Part shown: positions 15,845-23,884 of the stretch, one piece after another | How positions within the stretch are numbered: position 1 is the stretch's first letter | How the letters are laid out: the number at the start of each line of letters is the position of its first letter | Assembly (NCBI GenBank): GCA_037445085.1 | Contig: JBBILG010000018.1 | Coordinates: 1 to 24,230 of the forward strand | From: JBBILG01 sp037445085 | GTDB taxonomy: Bacteria > Pseudomonadota > Gammaproteobacteria > Burkholderiales > Methylophilaceae | DNA length: 24,230 nucleotides | Reading direction: 5' to 3' | Made by a program: the position numbers and the translations under genes | Notes under the pieces: generated by a model | Told to the model about the DNA's origin: nothing | The model's input: only the letters and a program-made list of their open reading frames with translations | Database searches by the model: none

Positions 15845-15875
15845 ACAGGCTGCCGGAACGGACCCGGCAGCCTGT
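15845..15875. repeat. 12-bp perfect-stem hairpin downstream of the giant gene
   Basis: ACAGGCTGCCGG (15845-15856) and its exact complement (15864-15875) enclose a 7-base loop. It lies about 160 bp after the giant gene's stop on the minus strand. There is no T-run on either side, so it is not a textbook intrinsic terminator; a stability or REP-like element is as likely. Confidence 0.6.
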
Positions 15876-16035
15876 TGCGACAGGACGCGCGGGACTGATA
15901 CCACGGCCGGAACGGGGCGGCATGGGCAGGCCAGGCCCCCGCTCCGGCGCAGGCCCGGGGCCCCGAATCCAAAGGTCGGTACAATGCCCATCAACACGTT
16001 TGAAAGCCTGCCTCACGGACGGAGTCGGGATCGTT

Positions 16036-19000
16036 TTACCTTTCCACCATGACATCGTAATGCCTGCCGTGACCATTCTGATGCACGACTCGGAACCCTT
16101 CCCTTTCCAGGAGCTGCGCGAGCGCCGCGGAATCAAGGTAGTTTTCATCCACCTCATAGTAGATATTGGTGATCCTGTTCCACAGCCCGGATTCCCTGAG
16201 CTGTTCGATCACCACCGCTTCATGCCCTTCGACATCGATCTTGACGGCCATCCACGCGCCGTCAGGAATTTCAACCAAACGATTCAACTCGGTGGCCGTA
16301 ATGCTCTTTATACCGACGGACTGACTAAACCCGTCCCTCCGGCCAACCTCTCGCAACGTAGCCATTCCGGAATGCCCAGGGCGAACGGCTATGACTTGCT
16401 CCCCCGCGTATGTTGAAATCGCGTAAGGAAAGGCAGAGCACCTGACGGCCGAGTTTTTCTCAATATTGGCGATCAGGAAACCATAGGTGTCGGGATGTGG
16501 CTCGAATGCGTAGATGCGCTCAATACCAGGATTCTGGCTCGCAACCAAGGAATACAAGCCAACATTCGCCCCGATATCGAGAAATACGCAGCCGCGCTGC
16601 GCGCGCAGCCAATCGGAATAGAATCGTCCGTACTTGCCGTTCACACAGAAACGCCAAGTGGCATCCTGTGGCCTGTTTTTCAGCCAGACGCCATACACGC
16701 TGCGGGTATAGCCATCCTCACCTCCGGCGGCATCCACGGCATGTTCTGCAAGAACAGGCTGACTGCGCTGTAAACCACACCAACGCATCTCCCACACCGT
16801 GACCCCATCACCACTCAGGAGGGGCAGCGCCTGCAGATCCCCTGCCTCGACCCATGCCCTCACTTGCCTTTCCGGCGCGGAGCCCACTAGCAGCCTTGCA
16901 CCCACTTCGGCACGTTCCAAGAGGCATTGCAGACAGCGTACCGCCTCATCGTCGGGCAACGCCCCGTTCAATACCAAGGTGTCGCCATTGCGCAGCACGT
17001 TCGCCGCCACCCATTCCTTGAGTGAACATATGGAGAAACGGTTGTTGCCCGCGCCCGGCGCTTCCGCAATGCTGCGCAACACTGCGGCAGAAGTCGTGCC
17101 CAGCGCAGTGTACCGTGCCGCTGTATGGTGCAGCGTTAGCAACGCCGCATGGCCAGTGACGAAGCCGGCCTCCACCACGCGACGTGACTCCCCCAGCACG
17201 GCAAGCCAGCGCGCGCGCGCCGCCCCCAGCCGCGGATCGGGCAAGGCGAAGCGGAAGCGCTCCTCGCCTGCCGGGTAGAGGGGATTCCCGGGCTCGGGCA
17301 GGATGCCGCATGCCTGCAGCACGGCGTTATGCCGCTGCAGGTTCCGCAGGAATGCGTTATGCCAGAACTCGTGCCGGGGATCATAGCCATGATGCGGCAC
17401 GCTGCCAGCGGCGGCAGCGAGGGCGCGTCCCATGGCCTCGTCATTACGCCTGGCCTTGCCCTTGTGGCCCCCGGATCGCCCTGCGCCCCAGGCGAAGAGT
17501 TCGTTATCGCGATAATTCAGCGGCAGGGTACGCACTTGCACCCCCTGTTCCCAGCGCACGAAATCGAAGCTGAGCTGGTCGCGCTTGGAATGCCGCGCTA
17601 GGATTTCCCACCAGCGTGAATTGAAACGCGCCACGGCAGGTTCGCGGTGGCGCCGCGCCAGGAACATGGTGGCATGCAGGCCGAAGCCACGCGGAAAATC
17701 CAGCGTCTGGTAATAACGTATCTGGCCCAGCACCGGCGCGATGGCGTCCCGGCCGGCCTGTACCACCTGCGCCGCCTCGTCGTAGATACAGTTGCGGTCC
17801 AGGTGCCCGCACAGTGCGATCGGGGACGATGCCAGCATTTCCCGTATCCGGCCGAGGCCGAGCGTCCGCGGCGTGACATTCGCATCGATCCAGACCACCG
17901 CATCGAAATCGGGCAAGAACAGGTGAGACAGTACCTTGACCCGCCGCGCGTCCATCTGCGGATCGTCAAACACGCGAGGCAGCCGGCGCACCTGCCAGGG
18001 CGAAGGCCAGGCTTCCCGCTGGCCGTCAGTGAACAGGATGTAGTCGAGAGCCGGGTCGGGTTCCGCAATAACCGGAGGCTCGTCGTAATCACCAATGATG
18101 GCGGTGTATACGGCAACGCGCGGGGAACGCGGGCCAGCCAGCTGCACGCCCGGCCATGGCTGAGGCATCCCGGGATCGCTGCCCGCCCCAGGCTCCACGC
18201 CCTGCCCGGGAACAGCGGGCTTCTCCGCCACGACACGCATGTCGCGCGGCTCGCGCAGCTTGAATTGCGCCGGCTCCTGGCGCGCATTGACCAGCCCGGT
18301 CTCCTGCATCAGCTGCGCCAGGCTGCGCGGGGTATAACCCCAGCGATGCACCATGTAGGGATCCTGCCAGCGCGGGTCGCCGTAGAACACCCACATGCTG
18401 CGCTGCCCTTGCGGCCCGCCTGTCGCAGCGGCCTCGGGATTCTTAAGGAACTCCTCGCACGCAGACAGGAGATTCGGGCATTCCAGGATCATCCTTCCAC
18501 CCGGCTTCAGCACCCGCACCCACTCTTTCAGGATGTCCGGCACCTCCCAGCGCCAGAAATGCTCGACCACATGCACCGCCAGGATTTCGTCCACCGAGTT
18601 GTCCGCAAACGGTTCCAGCTTGTGCAGGTCGCACAGCACATCGGGTTTCTTGCCGGCGCGGCTTTCCACCACATCCACGTTGACGTAGCCCGGCAATATC
18701 TTGTCGCCGCAGCCCAGGTTGAGGCGCAGCGGCGCGGCGGGCTGCCGCTCGCAGGCAACGGTTCCTGCCGCATGGGATGCGCTGCCCAGCAGCTTGTGCC
18801 AGGCCTGCGCCACCGCATCGCGGGTAAACAGCGTAGCGACATCGCCCTGTCCCTGCGCGATGCGCGCACGCACGGCTTCCGGGTTGGCGAGCGCCCACCG
18901 GATGCCGGCGACGAGATCATCGCCCACCCAGGCGCTGTCGCCGAACGGGCGGTAGGCGGGCAGCGGCCCGGCCACCACGAAGCGGCCGGCCCACAGGGGT

Positions 19001-22000
19001 TCGAGCAGGCGGTTGGGGCTCTTGGCGGCTTTGAACTGGCTGGCGAGCACCGGGATCACCACCAGGTCGCAATTCTCGATGGCCTGCCGGGTGGCTTCCA
19101 CACTCCAGGGCGTGTAGGTGACAGCGAGCCCTGCGGGCACGATCTTGTCGAGACCGGCCCGGCCGTTGGGCAGCAGGGTGACGACGTTGAGCCGCAGCGG
19201 CTGCTGCTCCGCATAACGGGCGAGCTGCGGCAGGAACGGCGCCAGGGTGTCGATGTTCACCGCGTGGCCGAACCACAACAGATCGAGTGTGTCGCCGGGG
19301 GCAAAGCGGATTTCGCCGCGCGGCAGTTCCATCGGATCGGAAATGATGGCATCGACCCGGCAACCGTGCTTTTTGATGGCATGCGCCATGGCCTCGGTGG
19401 AGGCCACCACGCGGTCGGCCACTTGCAGCAGGGCCTTTTGCAGCGGGCCGCGCTGGGGATGGTCGAGCAGGTTGTCGCAGAAATCGGCCACCACCCGCGC
19501 GCCGCGCGCACGGGCGTCGTGTGCGAGCTTGAGGGCGTGCTCGGTGAACACCTTGGAGATCACCACGGTATCGCCCGGCTGCGGCACCGAGGAACCCCAG
19601 CCGCCCATGACCTGCGAGAATTCCTCGTTGACGATTTCGCTCTTCCAGCCCAGCGATTGCAGCGCGTCGGCCGGCGCCAGCACGCGGTAACGGGCGCTCG
19701 CCAGCGATGAGGTGCGGCCACCGCCCTCGTTCTTGATGGCGCCGGCGGTGAGCCAGATGAGGCGGCGGCTTTGGGCGGGCTGCTGTTCCTGTTTTGCCCC
19801 CTCCCCGCGCTTTTCCTTCTCTCCCTGCCCCTCTCCCGCTTGCGGGGGAGGGGGGACAATCGCTTGCGGGGGAGGAGTGGGGGGGCGGCGCTCGCCGTAT
19901 TGTTCCAGCAAATCGGCCTGCAGCGCCCGCAGGGCGGCATCCCAGCCGCCGTCCGGGGTCTGCCGGTACACCTTGCTCTCGGTGAACCACAATGACGTGC
20001 TGCCCTCATGGCCCCAGCGCCAGTCGCCGCCGGGGTTCTGCGCCAGCACGCGCGAGCCCGACCCGAGGCCGGCACGCAGGTGCATGTTGGTGTTGGAGAC
20101 GCCGACGTTCTCGTCCAGCAGCGAGAGCAGGGCGAGCAGGTCTTCGAGATCGTCCGTCCGCGCGGCGGCGTCGTGCAGCGGGGCACCCAGCCGCTGCCGG
20201 AATGTGTGCAGTTCGTCGGCCAGCACGTTGCGCTGCAGCGAAATGAAGGTGGCATGGACGGGCTTTATGGCATCCGCGAAAAGGTCGGCATCCACCGCCT
20301 TGGCCAGCTTGCTGAACAGGTTGGCGGCGCCCTCGGCGGCCGCGCCGGCGCGCCAGGTGAGGCCGACATACGGCCCCGGCCCACAGGAAGCGAGCCAGAC
20401 GCGCCATTTTTCCCTGAGATCGGCGCGCGGGGTGAGCGGCAGCGGCGGCGCGATGTCCGGCGCGCCCAGCAGTTCGACCGCCACCGGCAGCTCGTTGACG
20501 ATAAAGCTCAAATCGTACTCCCGCGCGTCCGGCGGCGGCGCATCGTCCGGCCAGACACGGTGCAGATGGCCCATGCGTTGCAGCACGGGGGCGAGCTTCC
20601 TGCCGGCCCAGTAATCGGCCACCATGCCGGCCCCGGTGAGCCAGGGCAGGTAACGCAGATATGTCAACTCGTCGCCCAGCCCCATGTCGCGCTTGATCAG
20701 CACCCGGCTGCCGCGGTGCTCGGGACGCAGGCGCGGGCAGCACCAGTCGTTGAACAGTTCCGGGCGCAGCGCCACCTTGCGCGCGGTGTTGTCGCGGAAG
20801 CCGGCGCGGGCGTCACCCAGCTTGAGGCGGGCCAGGCCGCGGTATTCCATGGCATCCAGCCGGTTGGGATTGGCGCGGAGGCATTCACCGTAATCGGCGA
20901 TGGCTTCCGCCAGCCGGTTTTGCTTGAGGTAAACGGCGGCACGCCCGTACAGCACGCTGGAGCGGTTCCGCAGTTCCGCGTCGGCCAGCGCCCGCGTGGC
21001 CAGCTCGATGGCTTCATCGTTGCGTTCGTTGGCGGCGAGGCAGCGCAGGTAGTCCCCGGCGATGCGGCCCTCGTGCGGCGCGAGCTCATAAGCCCGGCCG
21101 AGCACGTTGGCGGCCAGTTCCAGCTTGAGATCGCGCATGGCGGACCAACCGAGCAGGTGCAGGGCCTCGGGGTGTTCCGGCACCGCTTGCAATACCCGGT
21201 GTGCCGCCCTGATGGCGGCCGGCAAGTCCGGCTTGCCCACCGCTTCCCATCCGGCCTTCAAAATGGCCCGTTGCTGTTCGCCGAGCCCGTGTTTGGCGGA
21301 ACTCCGGGGAGCGCCCCGCTCATTCTCCGCCCGCGGGGATGACGGCTCAGGCGGCGTAACGGCCCTGTCGTGATGGCTGTCCCCGGTTCCGGCAGCAGCG
21401 GGAAATCGCGCGCGCACCGCTTGGCGCAGGGCTTCCAGAGCCGGCGTCCAGCCCCCGCCACTCCGTTCGCGGAAGATGCGCATGCGCGGGTACCAGGGCG
21501 AGTTTTCGCCCTCGGCCAGCCAGCGCCAGTCCTGCACCGGATGGTTGACCAGCACATACGCATCGCCGCCCAGCCCGGCGCGCAGGTGGACATTGGTGTT
21601 GGGCACGGCCACGTAAGCCTCGACGAGGCCGAGCAGCGCCAGCATGTCCTCCAGCCTGTCATTGAGGGCAGAAAGATCGGCGAAATCGCGCCCCAGCCCG
21701 GCGCGGAAGGCGGCCGCCTCGTCGGCTTCGGGCACGCGCTGCACGCTGAGCACCGTGGCCGGCACGCCGGCCAGCACACGGCCGAGTTCATGGGGATCGA
21801 CATGTTTGTCATACATGCGCAGGCCATCGCGCAGCTTGCGCCCGCGCGGGCCGGCGCGCCAGGTGACGGCGAGATAGGGCGCGGGGCCGATGGCGGCGAG
21901 CTTTTCGCGCATTTTCGCCACCCGCTCGCGCTCCGCGGCCAGCGGCAGGGGCGGCGGTGCCGCGTCCAGCCCCAGTTGCAGTCCTGCCAGCGGCAGATCG

Positions 22001-22776
22001 CCCATGTTGAGCCAGAAGCCGCCGCGGGGGATGCGCAGTTCCTCCTTCACGCTGGCAAACAGGCCGGTGGCGCGCAGCAGCGGGCGCGTCTTGCGGTCGG
22101 TCTGGATGTGCAGGCGCCAGCCACGTCCGGCCAGGGCCGGGGCATGGCGCAGATGGAACAGGGTATCGCCCGGGCCCTGTTCGTTCTTCAGCCACAGATC
22201 ACCCGGCTCGGCAAATTGCAGCGCCGGGCAGCGGCTGCCCGGCGCCAGGTTTTCGGTGCGGCCAGTATGACTGCGGAAGCCTTCCAGGAATTGCTGGCGT
22301 ATCAGCCGGCAGAAAGCCAGGTTGCCCTCCCAGGCCATGAGATGCGGCTTCCAGGCAACCGCCCGGCTTGCCGACAACTCGGCCGCCGCGTAGTCCTGCA
22401 GTGCCGCCTGCACGGCGGCGAGCAGGCCCAGCGTTTCGGCGCTTTCGCCGAACTGGCGGATGGCATCCTGCAGCGGGGCCAGCGCGGCTTGCGCATGGCC
22501 GGCGGCGAGCAGGGCCTCGGCCATATCGCGCAGGCGGCGGGCGGTGACGCCGCCTGCCAAGGCCTTCCGCAGCAGCGGCAGGGCGAGGTCGGGGCGCCCG
22601 TCGCGGCTGGCCAGCAGACCGAGCAGGTGCGCCACATCGGGCGAATCCGGCGCCATGACGGAAGCCTGGCGCGCATATTCCATGGCGCCGGCGAGATCGT
22701 GCCGCAGCAGATGCTGCCAGCCCTGTTCCAGTGTTTCGCGCAGCAGCGCCTCCACACTGCCCAGGGCCGCACTCAT
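16036..22776 (-). CDS. Giant multidomain glycosyltransferase/methyltransferase with TPR repeats
   Basis: The protein has 2246 residues from the ATG at 22776, which overlaps the tadV stop (ATGA). Domains in order: TPRs (about 1-150); a GT9-like domain (about 190-450, GPGDTLFHLRHAP); a second TPR block (about 495-650); a second GT9-like domain (about 685-945, GLGDELTYLRYLP); a Pro/Gly/Glu linker (about 957-997); a GT4/GT1-like domain (about 1000-1330); a class I methyltransferase (about 1345-1515, LNLGCGDK and VLKPGGRM); a TOD1/DUF616-like domain (about 1550-1795, YTAIIGDYDEP); a degenerate methyltransferase-like segment (about 1860-1990, VVEAGFVTGHAALL); and an FkbM methyltransferase (about 2055-2246, FLDIGANVGLYSL and KIDVEGHE). 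No signal peptide is seen, so it is probably cytoplasmic. Its likely role is building and methylating a glycan, perhaps on pilins, given its coupling to the prepilin peptidase. Target and order of reactions are unknown. Confidence 0.88.
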   Translation of the reverse strand: MSAALGSVEALLRETLEQGWQHLLRHDLAGAMEYARQASVMAPDSPDVAHLLGLLASRDGRPDLALPLLRKALAGGVTARRLRDMAEALLAAGHAQAALAPLQDAIRQFGESAETLGLLAAVQAALQDYAAAELSASRAVAWKPHLMAWEGNLAFCRLIRQQFLEGFRSHTGRTENLAPGSRCPALQFAEPGDLWLKNEQGPGDTLFHLRHAPALAGRGWRLHIQTDRKTRPLLRATGLFASVKEELRIPRGGFWLNMGDLPLAGLQLGLDAAPPPLPLAAERERVAKMREKLAAIGPAPYLAVTWRAGPRGRKLRDGLRMYDKHVDPHELGRVLAGVPATVLSVQRVPEADEAAAFRAGLGRDFADLSALNDRLEDMLALLGLVEAYVAVPNTNVHLRAGLGGDAYVLVNHPVQDWRWLAEGENSPWYPRMRIFRERSGGGWTPALEALRQAVRARFPAAAGTGDSHHDRAVTPPEPSSPRAENERGAPRSSAKHGLGEQQRAILKAGWEAVGKPDLPAAIRAAHRVLQAVPEHPEALHLLGWSAMRDLKLELAANVLGRAYELAPHEGRIAGDYLRCLAANERNDEAIELATRALADAELRNRSSVLYGRAAVYLKQNRLAEAIADYGECLRANPNRLDAMEYRGLARLKLGDARAGFRDNTARKVALRPELFNDWCCPRLRPEHRGSRVLIKRDMGLGDELTYLRYLPWLTGAGMVADYWAGRKLAPVLQRMGHLHRVWPDDAPPPDAREYDLSFIVNELPVAVELLGAPDIAPPLPLTPRADLREKWRVWLASCGPGPYVGLTWRAGAAAEGAANLFSKLAKAVDADLFADAIKPVHATFISLQRNVLADELHTFRQRLGAPLHDAAARTDDLEDLLALLSLLDENVGVSNTNMHLRAGLGSGSRVLAQNPGGDWRWGHEGSTSLWFTESKVYRQTPDGGWDAALRALQADLLEQYGERRPPTPPPQAIVPPPPQAGEGQGEKEKRGEGAKQEQQPAQSRRLIWLTAGAIKNEGGGRTSSLASARYRVLAPADALQSLGWKSEIVNEEFSQVMGGWGSSVPQPGDTVVISKVFTEHALKLAHDARARGARVVADFCDNLLDHPQRGPLQKALLQVADRVVASTEAMAHAIKKHGCRVDAIISDPMELPRGEIRFAPGDTLDLLWFGHAVNIDTLAPFLPQLARYAEQQPLRLNVVTLLPNGRAGLDKIVPAGLAVTYTPWSVEATRQAIENCDLVVIPVLASQFKAAKSPNRLLEPLWAGRFVVAGPLPAYRPFGDSAWVGDDLVAGIRWALANPEAVRARIAQGQGDVATLFTRDAVAQAWHKLLGSASHAAGTVACERQPAAPLRLNLGCGDKILPGYVNVDVVESRAGKKPDVLCDLHKLEPFADNSVDEILAVHVVEHFWRWEVPDILKEWVRVLKPGGRMILECPNLLSACEEFLKNPEAAATGGPQGQRSMWVFYGDPRWQDPYMVHRWGYTPRSLAQLMQETGLVNARQEPAQFKLREPRDMRVVAEKPAVPGQGVEPGAGSDPGMPQPWPGVQLAGPRSPRVAVYTAIIGDYDEPPVIAEPDPALDYILFTDGQREAWPSPWQVRRLPRVFDDPQMDARRVKVLSHLFLPDFDAVVWIDANVTPRTLGLGRIREMLASSPIALCGHLDRNCIYDEAAQVVQAGRDAIAPVLGQIRYYQTLDFPRGFGLHATMFLARRHREPAVARFNSRWWEILARHSKRDQLSFDFVRWEQGVQVRTLPLNYRDNELFAWGAGRSGGHKGKARRNDEAMGRALAAAAGSVPHHGYDPRHEFWHNAFLRNLQRHNAVLQACGILPEPGNPLYPAGEERFRFALPDPRLGAARARWLAVLGESRRVVEAGFVTGHAALLTLHHTAARYTALGTTSAAVLRSIAEAPGAGNNRFSICSLKEWVAANVLRNGDTLVLNGALPDDEAVRCLQCLLERAEVGARLLVGSAPERQVRAWVEAGDLQALPLLSGDGVTVWEMRWCGLQRSQPVLAEHAVDAAGGEDGYTRSVYGVWLKNRPQDATWRFCVNGKYGRFYSDWLRAQRGCVFLDIGANVGLYSLVASQNPGIERIYAFEPHPDTYGFLIANIEKNSAVRCSAFPYAISTYAGEQVIAVRPGHSGMATLREVGRRDGFSQSVGIKSITATELNRLVEIPDGAWMAVKIDVEGHEAVVIEQLRESGLWNRITNIYYEVDENYLDSAALAQLLEREGFRVVHQNGHGRHYDVMVER
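19828..19875. repeat. Palindromic repeat captured inside the giant gene's linker
   Basis: CCCCTCTCCCGC (19828-19839) and GCGGGGGAGGGG (19842-19853) form an imperfect inverted repeat with a two-base centre. The 15-mer CGCTTGCGGGGGAGG occurs exactly twice (19837-19851 and 19861-19875), 24 bp apart and so in frame. On the coding strand this gives a Pro-rich linker with PPPQA twice. It resembles the intergenic repeat at 15411-15440. Confidence 0.6.
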
Positions 22777-23360
22777 GCCGAAGTGCCCAGCAGGCGGCCC
22801 AGATGCAGGGGCAACTGCCACAGCGCGACGGAAATGGCGCCAGCCGCCAGGGCCACGCCATAGGGCATGGCGATGGCCTTTTCGGAACGCAGGTTCCAGC
22901 TCATCTCCTTGCCGCCGGAAAGCCAGATCGAGCGCGCCATGAACTTGAGGTTGTACCAGAGATGCCCCAGGCCGCCGATGCGCCAGGCGAGGACGAGCGC
23001 CCAGATGCCGCCCACCAGGGCGCCGTTGAGCAGGGCGAGGATCACCCCTTTGGGGCCGAGGAACAGGCCATAGACCATCATCAGCTTGACATCACCCGCC
23101 CCCACCTGTTTGTAGCGGTAGGGCAGGTAGAGAAAGAAGCCGCCGAGCAGCATGCCCAGCAGCGAAAACAGGAAGCCCTTGAGCACGGGCTTGAGCGGCA
23201 GCAGCACCGCCATGGCGGCGAAAATGCCCAGCGCGTAAAGCGCGCCCCAGGCGAGATATTTGTTGGGAATGCGCCGGGTGCGGTAATCGCTCCAGGCAAC
23301 CAGCAGGGAAAGTACCACCACCCCGCCTAGCAGGGCAACCACGAAGGCCTCGAACGGCAC
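22773..23360 (-). CDS. tadV: Prepilin peptidase TadV/CpaA
   Basis: The protein has 195 residues from the GTG at 23360, chosen because AAGGAG lies exactly six bases upstream; the frame continues further upstream but without a comparable site. It is a polytopic inner-membrane A24-family aspartic protease. The two catalytic Asp residues are Asp25 in AWSDYRTRRIPN and Asp90 in the GxGD motif GAGDVKLM, with hydrophobic helices between and after them. It lacks the N-terminal methylase domain of PilD, as usual for Tad-type enzymes. It should cleave the Flp precursor and the TadG-like pseudopilin after Gly at the GQxMVEY sites. The giant modification gene begins within its stop codon. An inverted-repeat element and a terminator separate it from flp. 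Confidence 0.92.
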   Translation of the reverse strand: MPFEAFVVALLGGVVVLSLLVAWSDYRTRRIPNKYLAWGALYALGIFAAMAVLLPLKPVLKGFLFSLLGMLLGGFFLYLPYRYKQVGAGDVKLMMVYGLFLGPKGVILALLNGALVGGIWALVLAWRIGGLGHLWYNLKFMARSIWLSGGKEMSWNLRSEKAIAMPYGVALAAGAISVALWQLPLHLGRLLGTSA

Positions 23361-23389
23361 GTGCAACTCCTTCACTCCCGCAGTCCCGA

Positions 23390-23488
23390 AGCGTCCGGCA
23401 AAACAAACCCGCCCCTGCCGGCGGCGTGGCACGTCCATGCCATGCCGCCGCGCACGGTCCACACCCGTCGTTCATTTTGCCGGACGCT
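23390..23488. repeat. 99-bp element with 14-bp perfect terminal inverted repeats
   Basis: AGCGTCCGGCAAAA (23390-23403) and its exact complement (23475-23488) enclose a second inverted repeat, CGGCGGCGTGGCA (23419-23431) against TGCCATGCCGCCG (23438-23450), 12 of 13 matching. The element lies between the flp terminator and tadV, ending 18 bp before the tadV Shine-Dalgarno. It could be a MITE or REP-like unit, or a large RNA hairpin that separates flp and tadV expression. Confidence 0.75.
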
Positions 23489-23493
23489 CCAGA

Positions 23494-23525
23494 CAAAAAA
23501 CCGCCGCCGGCAGAGGCCGGCGGCG
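23494..23525 (-). terminator. Intrinsic terminator after the flp pilin gene
   Basis: On the minus strand CGCCGCCGGC pairs perfectly with GCCGGCGGCG across a 4-base loop, followed by G and a run of six T. It begins 26 bp after the flp stop. It should end most flp transcripts and limit read-through into tadV, giving abundant pilin mRNA relative to the machinery. Confidence 0.92.
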
Positions 23526-23550
23526 ATTCTCGGCGATACGGCCAAATGAA

Positions 23551-23883
23551 TTAGGGATCGATACCCAGGCCGGCCTCGCTGCCCAGCGTGTCTGCCATGG
23601 ACTCATTCACCATCGCACTAGTGTCGAACACCGCACCCTCCGCAGTCGCAGACAGCGACACCAGACCATCGGCTTCCAGACGCACCAGGTTGCCAGTGCC
23701 GACTTCATCCGCTTCACCGCCCGGCAGGTGGTTGGCCATCCAGGCGTACAGGTCGGCGGTCTTGTCGCCCAGTTGCACCACGGCGATGTAGGACACGGCC
23801 GCGACGGCACCCAGGGTGACGCCGTATTCGACCATGGACTGGCCTTCTTCATCCTGCAGGAAGCTCTTCACGTTTTCGATCAT
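23551..23883 (-). CDS. flp: Flp/Fap-type major pilin precursor with extended C-terminus
   Basis: The precursor has 110 residues with AAGGAG seven bases before the ATG. The 14-residue leader MIENVKSFLQDEEG is followed by QSMVEYGV, a Flp-type cleavage site with Glu at +5 and Tyr at +6 for TadV, then the hydrophobic assembly helix (about 18-42). The mature protein should polymerise into the pilus fibre. Typical Flp precursors have about 50-75 residues; this one has an additional acidic, Ser/Thr/Ala-rich tail (about 55-110, including LSATAEG, FDTSAMVNES and LGSEAGLG). The tail may be surface-exposed and could carry glycans, which is an inference. The gene is probably monocistronic: a strong terminator follows and its own structured leader precedes. 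Confidence 0.92.
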   Translation of the reverse strand: MIENVKSFLQDEEGQSMVEYGVTLGAVAAVSYIAVVQLGDKTADLYAWMANHLPGGEADEVGTGNLVRLEADGLVSLSATAEGAVFDTSAMVNESMADTLGSEAGLGIDP

Positions 23884-23884
23884 T

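Larger units (their letters stand above)
15355..16035. other. 681-bp intergenic region with repeats and palindromes, no convincing gene
   Basis: This gap lies between the end of the giant gene and the start of the small-gene/hydrolase/ABC cluster, both on the minus strand. It contains a dispersed-type palindromic repeat (15411-15440), a perfect 6-bp stem hairpin CGCATTCACAATGCG (15504-15518), a palindrome shared with the flp upstream region (15594-15608) and a 12-bp perfect-stem hairpin (15845-15875). Short open frames on both strands lack ribosome binding sites and family motifs. Confidence 0.6.

Noticed and set aside
15984..16052. 22-codon plus-strand frame overlapping the giant gene's end
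   Set aside because: It has no ribosome binding site or recognisable motif and is convergent over a well-supported gene.
16799..21342. Several long plus-strand frames opposite the giant gene
   Set aside because: They are antisense to a continuous multidomain protein with clear motifs and have His/Arg/Gly-rich composition typical of reverse-strand shadows.
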